From Paenibacillus segetis (lineage in GTDB: Bacteria; Bacillota; Bacilli; Paenibacillales; Paenibacillaceae): a stretch of 64,000 nt of DNA. Numbering within the stretch: position 1 is the first letter of the stretch; every line of letters starts with the position of its first letter. The DNA lies in NCBI RefSeq assembly GCF_014639155.1, contig NZ_BMFT01000001.1, positions 1,302,001 through 1,366,000 on the forward strand, in the 5' to 3' direction. Shown in pieces: positions 59,219 through 64,000 of the stretch. The notes below the pieces were generated by a model. It had not been told where the DNA came from. It did not search any database and worked only from the letters and a program-made list of their open reading frames with translations. The position numbers were made by a program, and so were the translations under genes.

Positions 59219-60012
59219 TGATTCGATACACGCCTGAACAAAAAGAATTTATCCTGGAGAACGCTTGGGGTAAGTATAATTCAGAAATTACCGAGTTGTT
59301 TTTTGCCAAATTCGGTATCGAAGTTACAGTAGCCCAGATTAAAAGCTTTAAGGCTAATCACAAGATAAAAAGTGACGTTCCAAGGAGACGAATGACTGGT
59401 GATGAAGGGTTATTTACTAAAGCACAAAAAGACTTCATCAAGAAAAATGTTGGTGGTTGCCTTAATCAAGAACTTGCTGAACTCGTGAACGAAAAATTTA
59501 GTCTGCAGATTACAGCCAGGCAAATGAATACTTTTAAAAAAAATCACGGTTTGGTCAGCGGAGTAAATTGTCGCTTCCGGAAAGGGGACTCCCCAGCAAA
59601 CAAAGGGACAAAGGGATTGTACAATGTCGGAGGCAACAGTACTTCATTTAAGCAAGGACAGCGTCCTTTGAATTACAAACATGTAGGCAGTGAGAGAATC
59701 GATCGTGATGGCTATACGCTAATCAAAGTGTCGGATGAGGGACCGTGGCATAAGCGGTGGAGGCATAAACACAAGGTCGTGTGGGAAGAAAAGCATGGTC
59801 CAATCCCAAAAGGGCATGTAATTCTTTTTGTAGATCAGAACAAACGCAATATCGGTCTGGATAATTTAATTATGATCAAGCAGAGTCAACTTTCAGTCTT
59901 GAATAAAAAGGGTTTGCTCCATAATGATGCTGAGCTAACCAAGACCGGCATAATCATGGCGGACATTTATAGCAAGATAAGTGAAAGACGTCGATCAAAG
60001 CACGTCCTTTAG
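59218..60012 (+). CDS. HNH endonuclease
   Basis: The 264-residue protein has two N-terminal helix-turn-helix-like repeats (YTPEQKEFILENAWGKYNSE and FTKAQKDFIKKNVGGCLNQE) and an HNH-type core with WRHKHKVVWEEKHGPIPKGH and KRNIGLDNLIMI. It is typical of free-standing phage HNH nucleases, including homing types. It starts at the ATG overlapping the previous stop (TGATG). Confidence 0.88.
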   Translation: MIRYTPEQKEFILENAWGKYNSEITELFFAKFGIEVTVAQIKSFKANHKIKSDVPRRRMTGDEGLFTKAQKDFIKKNVGGCLNQELAELVNEKFSLQITARQMNTFKKNHGLVSGVNCRFRKGDSPANKGTKGLYNVGGNSTSFKQGQRPLNYKHVGSERIDRDGYTLIKVSDEGPWHKRWRHKHKVVWEEKHGPIPKGHVILFVDQNKRNIGLDNLIMIKQSQLSVLNKKGLLHNDAELTKTGIIMADIYSKISERRRSKHVL

Positions 60013-60094
60013 AAGTTATCCAGGGCCACCTGCCACTTGGGATAGAGAAGCTATACCAAGAGATCCAGAAACAGAGCAACTGACTTTATTTTGA
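59981..60094 (+). CDS. Possible 37-aa ORF or gene remnant
   Basis: A frame from GTG 59981 ends VDQSTSFRSYPGPPATWDRE and DPETEQLTLF. It overlaps the HNH gene by 32 bases. The C-terminus LTLF is a common ending of phage modification and recombination proteins, so this may be a 3' remnant of a gene replaced by the HNH gene. Confidence 0.35.
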   Translation: MKDVDQSTSFRSYPGPPATWDREAIPRDPETEQLTLF

Positions 60095-60101
60095 GTATGA
60101 A

Positions 60102-60296
60102 TTAAAAAAAGTTAGACCAGAAAATGAACAGCACAATAAGCATTAATATACTGCTAATTCTTGTCATAAGCAGGTAAGCGTCACTCGGTTCGACGTCACC
60201 TTTAATCGTCCAACCATATCTCATATACCAACCGATTCGCGGAAAAAAGATATTTAGTAAAGCGAGAAGAATGAACAGAAACAAAAAGAATCCCAT
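60102..60296 (-). CDS. Small membrane protein, DUF6199-like
   Basis: The 64-residue product has two membrane segments (about 3-18 and 45-62) around a conserved loop (FPRIGWYMRYGWTIKGDVEP, SDAYLLMTRISS), which matches the DUF6199 pattern as I recall it. AAGGAGTTGAT precedes the ATG. It is one of two minus-strand genes in the otherwise rightward block, as expected for a gene expressed in the lysogen. Confidence 0.65.
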   Translation of the reverse strand: MGFFLFLFILLALLNIFFPRIGWYMRYGWTIKGDVEPSDAYLLMTRISSILMLIVLFIFWSNFF

Positions 60297-60366
60297 TAAT
60301 AATCAACTCCTTTGCTAATAAATACGAATAATAAGGAAAATAGTTCCTTAAGAAAGGAGTGATGAA

Positions 60367-60753
60367 ATGAACAATAAACCGCTAACCCATCGCCAATCAG
60401 AGGCATTGGAGTTCATTAAATCATATGTGGCCAACAATGGGTATCCTCCAACGATAAGGGAGACTCCAGATTATTTAAAGCTCAGTTCTTCTTCAACAGC
60501 TTTTAAGATTGTGGAGCAATTGGTGAGGAAGGGATTCATTAAAAAAGGATCCGGGCCGAGGGAAATTCAGATTGTGGGCTATGAAGATGTAAGGGATAAA
60601 CAGATAACTAGATTGCAACAACAGCTAAAAAGTGTAAATGAAGCAATAGACGAAGGTCCGCAATTTGGTATAACAGCTTGGGATTGGCAAGACTGGCTGT
60701 ATTTTACACTTCCATTTTTGAAAGAGCCTTTAGTAGAAGGTGATAAGGAATGA
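60367..60753 (+). CDS. LexA N-terminal-like DNA-binding protein without protease domain
   Basis: The 128-residue protein starts with a LexA-type winged helix: LTHRQSEALEFIKSYVANNG, PPTIRETPDYLKLSSSSTAF and VRKGFIKKGSGPREIQI. The LexA peptidase domain (Ser/Lys dyad) is absent; instead there is a short coiled coil and a Trp-rich end (AWDWQDWLYFTLPFL). AAGGAGTGATGAA precedes the ATG. It may bind LexA-like sites in host or phage. Confidence 0.8.
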   Translation: MNNKPLTHRQSEALEFIKSYVANNGYPPTIRETPDYLKLSSSSTAFKIVEQLVRKGFIKKGSGPREIQIVGYEDVRDKQITRLQQQLKSVNEAIDEGPQFGITAWDWQDWLYFTLPFLKEPLVEGDKE

Positions 60754-61097
60754 ACAATATCCCTGTTATGGTATTGAAAAATAAGACGAATTCCAAAAGG
60801 TATCTGTCGGCGAATGCAGATGTTGGGGATTGGGAAGACGAGAATTTAGATGTTACGTTGGATGATATCCAGAACGCCTATGTGATCGTCCGCAAGGATT
60901 TAGCTATTCCGACTATTGAGGATTTCGAAGAGCACAGAAAATGTCATGCTGAACTGAAACGAGCTCTCGCTGAAAAATGGGGACATGAACCGTTTATGAC
61001 TATGGACTTTGAAACAGTATGCGAACACTATGAACCCGTCAACATAGAGATTACGCAAGAGCAATATGAATACGCCCTAGAAATGATGGAAGATTGA
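60750..61097 (+). CDS. Hypothetical prophage protein, 115 aa
   Basis: It overlaps the LexA-like gene by four bases (ATGA). The product is acidic, with VMVLKNKTNSKRYLSANADV, DLAIPTIEDFEEHRKCHAEL and EYALEMMED at the end. No family recognised. Confidence 0.6.
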   Translation: MNNIPVMVLKNKTNSKRYLSANADVGDWEDENLDVTLDDIQNAYVIVRKDLAIPTIEDFEEHRKCHAELKRALAEKWGHEPFMTMDFETVCEHYEPVNIEITQEQYEYALEMMED

Positions 61098-61170
61098 GCT
61101 ATTAACCCTTATAGGGATAACAAATAACACTATATGGCGAGTAAGACACAAATAGTGCAGCAATATTGAA

Positions 61171-61683
61171 TTACTTATAAAAGTAAGAAGGATGGTTCAA
61201 ACCGGTTGGCTCGTAAAATTCGTCATGCGAATAATTGAACCCTAATTTAATTAGCAAATTTTTAGAAGCCCTGTTTAAGGGGTTATGACCAGCAAATAAA
61301 TTGTTGGCATCCAATGTTTCGAAGGCAAATTGGATTACAGCATTTGCGGCTTCGGAAGCATAGCCACTACCCCAATAATTACTTTTAAGATGAAATCCTA
61401 TTTCATAAATTTTTTTTTCAATTTCGTATGGATGCAGGCCACAACAACCAATAAAATCGTTTGTTTTAAGCTCGAAAATAGGCCAGTACTGAACCAGAAA
61501 TAGCTCATTAGTTTGAATTTCTGTATTCAATCGACTTTTAATCTGCTCGTTTGAATACAAACCATTTGAAGAAATAAATCTAGTTACTTCAGGTTCACCC
61601 CAAAGGGAAATCGCTAAATCTATATCGTTATTTTCCCAATGTGAAAAACCTAATCGAGTAGTTTCTAAAAAGTATTTTTTCAT
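61171..61683 (-). CDS. GNAT family N-acetyltransferase (RimJ/RimL type)
   Basis: The 170-residue protein has the RimJ/RimL layout: ETTRLGFSHWENNDIDLAIS, the acetyl-CoA-binding segment LKSNYWGSGYASEAANAVIQF and the C-terminal ASKNLLIKLGFNY. It acetylates an unknown amine. It is on the minus strand within a rightward phage block and is more AT-rich than its neighbours, so it is probably cargo expressed in the lysogen. Confidence 0.88.
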   Translation of the reverse strand: MKKYFLETTRLGFSHWENNDIDLAISLWGEPEVTRFISSNGLYSNEQIKSRLNTEIQTNELFLVQYWPIFELKTNDFIGCCGLHPYEIEKKIYEIGFHLKSNYWGSGYASEAANAVIQFAFETLDANNLFAGHNPLNRASKNLLIKLGFNYSHDEFYEPTGLNHPSYFYK

Positions 61684-61788
61684 ATTGATGCGACCTTTCC
61701 CAAAATATGTTTCTATTTATGAAGATTAGCATTTTAAGTGAGGTTGAGCTGTGCTTTTTGTGCGTAGTACGAAAATAGCAGTATTAAA

Positions 61789-61819
61789 GCCCCCCTTAAC
61801 CTGGCCGGGCGCGGGGGGC
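61789..61819. promoter_or_regulatory. GC-rich hairpin upstream of ArpU-like gene
   Basis: GCCCCCC (61789-61795) and GGGGGGC (61813-61819) form a 7-bp all-GC stem with a 17-base loop that contains a further CCGG. It has no T run. It may be an attenuator or operator for late transcription. Confidence 0.4.
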
Positions 61820-61883
61820 AATCGGTAAATGTTTCCTTCACTCTCATTCGATTATAACATAAAGGGGAATGAGGGGAATGGCG

Positions 61884-62369
61884 ATGGTATGGGGACAAGG
61901 GGAACTCTTTCCAACAGCAAATAAGCAGGAGATTCAGCGTACAAAGTTCCTACTCGGTAAATATACAAATATGATTTCATTGATGAGGGACTTCGAACAG
62001 TTTGAGGAAGATTTAAGGCAAGTGGCCATCGATGGCGAAGTAGCTCGCCGAATTGATCAGGATGACCTTCATGCAGATAAGACAGCGAATGCAACAATTC
62101 TAATTGAGAAGCAGCGCTGGGTGTATCAGCAATATAAGTTTTACACAGACCAACTTCGAAGGGCGTGGGCATTGATTCAAGACGTCGATGAAAAACGAGC
62201 AAATGAATATAGGTATATCCAGGGGTATTCACCCAAGGAGACATTGCTGTTCTTCCGACGCAGCATGAGTGACAGTACGATCCGGAGGAAGATTGACGAT
62301 GGGATTGAGAGCATGGCCAACAGTTTGAAGCTCATGGGATTCTTTGAGCAGGATGATGCGGAGTATTGA
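61884..62369 (+). CDS. ArpU-like late transcription regulator
   Basis: The roughly 161-residue protein resembles ArpU family regulators: LGKYTNMISLMRDFEQFEED in the first half and a sigma-like helix-turn-helix at the end (YRYIQGYSPKETLLFFRRSM, SDSTIRRKIDDGIESMANSL). ATG 61884 is seven bases from GAGGGG; ATG 61869 is also possible. ArpU-type genes precede the packaging genes in many Gram-positive phages, and this is the last gene before the unusual NTPase. Confidence 0.82.
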   Translation: MVWGQGELFPTANKQEIQRTKFLLGKYTNMISLMRDFEQFEEDLRQVAIDGEVARRIDQDDLHADKTANATILIEKQRWVYQQYKFYTDQLRRAWALIQDVDEKRANEYRYIQGYSPKETLLFFRRSMSDSTIRRKIDDGIESMANSLKLMGFFEQDDAEY

Positions 62370-62387
62370 GAAGTAGTCTGTTTTTGC

Positions 62388-62438
62388 ACCGGTTAACTAA
62401 GATACTGAAATAAAGTCTTAGTTGGCCGGTATATTTTT
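62388..62438 (+). terminator. Long hairpin terminator after ArpU-like gene
   Basis: ACCGG-TTA-ACTAAGA pairs with TCTTAGT-TGG-CCGGT around a 13-base loop, followed by ATATTTTTAAAA. It isolates the downstream NTPase gene from the early operon. Confidence 0.75.
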
Positions 62439-62566
62439 AAAAAAATTCCCTTTTGGTAGCTCAAAAAGATTGAGAATTATATTAGTAAAACTTGTAAATA
62501 AGTTATAGTATTATGTTAATAGTTAAGCATCATTTTATTTTATTTCCTAAATTGGAGGTGTAACGT

Positions 62567-64000
62567 GTGAAAGCAAATGAAGTACTAGGAATCCTTAATC
62601 AATTTATAGATTCTAGTTATCAAAAGATTCTAATTAAAGGTAATTGGGGAATTGGTAAGACAAAATATGTTTCTGATTTTATAAAAAGTCACTCAAATAC
62701 TTGTTACATATCTTTATTTGGAAAAAGGGATGTTAATAGTATAATTCAGGAAATATATTTTAGTATTATTGAAAGTGCACCAAGAGGAAAAATAAAAAAA
62801 TACATTAGTGTATTCAGAGAAAAAATGAATACTTTTGATATTTCTTATTTTGGTGTGTCTCTATCAATACCATTAATAGAGAATATACACATAACTCTTA
62901 ATAAGGAATTACATAGAAAAGAGACGCTTATAATTGTATTTGATGATTTAGAGAGAAGGCATGAGGAACTTGATATTAAGGAGGTATTTGGCGTTGTTGA
63001 TAGTCTTTCTAAAATAGAAAAAATAAAGATTGTTCTTGTAGCTGCCTCTGACCAGTTCGAAGAAAAAGATAAGGGCACTTTTGAAAAGTATCAAGAAAAA
63101 GCAATAGATCGCACCTATAAAATAGAGAAATTTGCCGATGAAGCACCAATGCAAATATTGGGTGAATCAGTTTGGGAAGTCATAGAGATTTTCACTGAAG
63201 ACTTCAAATTTAGTAATTTAAGAACATTTGAAAAAACAAGCCTATTTATAAAAGAAGTGATACAAACTCTTGGGGAAGATATTTTTAGTGATCTGTTCAC
63301 AAGAGCTGATCTTTATCGAATGTGCTTTGCCTCCGTTTTTTTTGTAGTCGAGCATAACAGTGAAATGAAATTGATAATAAGTGACCCTAATGAAAAAGAT
63401 GCTACTATGAGAAAGGCTTTTCATTCCGCTGGAGAAAGTGGAATTGTTGAATACCTCTATCGATATATATTAAAAAGTTCAATGGATAATCTCATGAGTA
63501 AAAGTTTATTTCCTCACATAAAAAGTTGGTATGAAACGGGCTCATTTACTAAAAGTGAATTAGTGAGTTTAATTACTTCCATTAATAATTATAAAGAAGA
63601 GCCGCATAATTTTTTTTCATCTGAGCCTGAGATACTTGCTATTATTAAAAATACTAGAGAACAAATAACATACTTAACCGGTGAAGAAGACATTGAATAT
63701 ATTATTAACAAATTATCCAATGCATTCGAATGGTGTGAAGTTTTGTGTATTGATTTTGAAATTAGTAATGATGAGATCGTAAAGTTACTTGAAAATAGTA
63801 ATTTATTTAAGATAGATACAACAAAAAGTTTATATGAGCATAAGGTTGTTAAATATCATAGGTTTGCTGGCAACGAACGAATAATGACACTAATTAATCA
63901 AATTAATGAAATTATTAAATCAAAATACTTTACAGGTTTGCTTAATCAAATAGATATTGAATTAAAAAAAGAAACATATAACAAGTCATTTTTAAAGCAT
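62567..64000 (+). CDS. KAP-type P-loop NTPase, partial (runs off window)
   Basis: GTG 62567, six bases after GGAGGTG, opens a frame that stays open for 478 codons to the window end. It has Walker A GNWGIGKT (residues 25-32), Walker B LIIVFDDLERR (121-131), and sensor-like LVAASDQF (157-164) followed by KYQEKAIDRTYKI, the pattern of KAP-family P-loop NTPases. The rest is AT-rich, helical and unfamiliar. KAP NTPases occur in phage-exclusion proteins such as PifA and in many defence loci. It sits between the late regulator and where terminase is expected, so it is cargo. The defence role is inferred. Confidence 0.8.
   Translation, partial: MKANEVLGILNQFIDSSYQKILIKGNWGIGKTKYVSDFIKSHSNTCYISLFGKRDVNSIIQEIYFSIIESAPRGKIKKYISVFREKMNTFDISYFGVSLSIPLIENIHITLNKELHRKETLIIVFDDLERRHEELDIKEVFGVVDSLSKIEKIKIVLVAASDQFEEKDKGTFEKYQEKAIDRTYKIEKFADEAPMQILGESVWEVIEIFTEDFKFSNLRTFEKTSLFIKEVIQTLGEDIFSDLFTRADLYRMCFASVFFVVEHNSEMKLIISDPNEKDATMRKAFHSAGESGIVEYLYRYILKSSMDNLMSKSLFPHIKSWYETGSFTKSELVSLITSINNYKEEPHNFFSSEPEILAIIKNTREQITYLTGEEDIEYIINKLSNAFEWCEVLCIDFEISNDEIVKLLENSNLFKIDTTKSLYEHKVVKYHRFAGNERIMTLINQINEIIKSKYFTGLLNQIDIELKKETYNKSFLKH

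Larger units (their letters stand above)
43957..64000. mobile_element. Prophage inserted in comM, left arm (continues past window)
   Basis: Ordered lysogeny, recombination, replication and late-regulation genes run from the serine recombinase to an ArpU-like protein. All genes checked in the lysogeny and replication modules look intact, in contrast to the remnant at 1-11 kb. Packaging, head, tail and lysis genes are not in the window. The layout resembles siphovirus prophages of Paenibacillus and Bacillus. Confidence 0.9.

Overview
The window reads as the chromosome of a spore-forming, low-to-moderate GC Firmicute, most likely a Paenibacillus or close relative. The evidence is the gene order rsmD-coaD-ylbJ, sepM, tmcAL, yceD-rpmF-fapR-plsX-fabH-fabD-fabG-acpP-fabF-rnc, smc-ftsY, ylxM-ffh-rpsP-khpA-rimM-trmD-rplS-lepB-rbgA-rnhB-ylqG-ylqH-yraN, which matches the ylb/ylq block of Bacillaceae and Paenibacillaceae. 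Sporulation-type small proteins (YlbJ, a YjcZ-like peptide, a Spo0E-like phosphatase, a DUF2642 protein) agree with this. No species call is possible from sequence inspection alone.

Three regions are visible. (1) About 1.2-11.4 kb is a decayed prophage. It keeps a MazG-like pyrophosphatase, a terminase fragment with an internal stop, an XhlA-like protein, a frameshifted endolysin and a holin; the head and tail genes are gone. Among the remains sit accessory genes: a SIR2-family protein behind a strong hairpin, an Ltp-type superinfection-exclusion-like membrane protein, a Spo0E-like phosphatase, a secreted fibronectin type III protein, and an SOS-box-controlled pair ending in a YolD-like protein. 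(2) About 11.5-43.4 kb is core chromosome for CoA, fatty-acid and phospholipid synthesis (with a clear FapR operator), the SRP pathway (ffh, ftsY), chromosome condensation (smc), ribosomal proteins and maturation factors, signal peptidase and RNases. It also carries a ylbH-type structured element, a probable L19 leader and several unexplained intergenic repeat clusters. (3) From about 43.96 kb to the window end lies the left arm of a second, apparently intact prophage. It is inserted in comM (yifB), leaving a comM 3' fragment at 43.5-43.98 kb.

The second prophage starts with a large serine recombinase, an ImmA-type protease, a lipoprotein and a CI/Cro-type switch with five copies of a GNAAC-N5-GTTGC operator. 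It continues with early genes, an SbcC-like ATPase with RecT, an MBL-fold protein, a replication module (initiator-like protein with internal iterons, G39P-like helicase loader, DnaB), RusA, HNH, a LexA-N-terminal-like regulator and an ArpU-like late regulator. Where the packaging genes would be expected there is instead an AT-rich P-loop (KAP-type) NTPase gene that runs off the window.

The best candidates for undescribed biology are the KAP-type NTPase cargo gene (62.57 kb onward), the SIR2 gene with its hairpin and small upstream partner (5.6-7.2 kb), the duplicated leader elements in front of the recombinase/ImmA genes, and possible reversible silencing of comM by the prophage. All functional proposals for these are inference from motifs and context.
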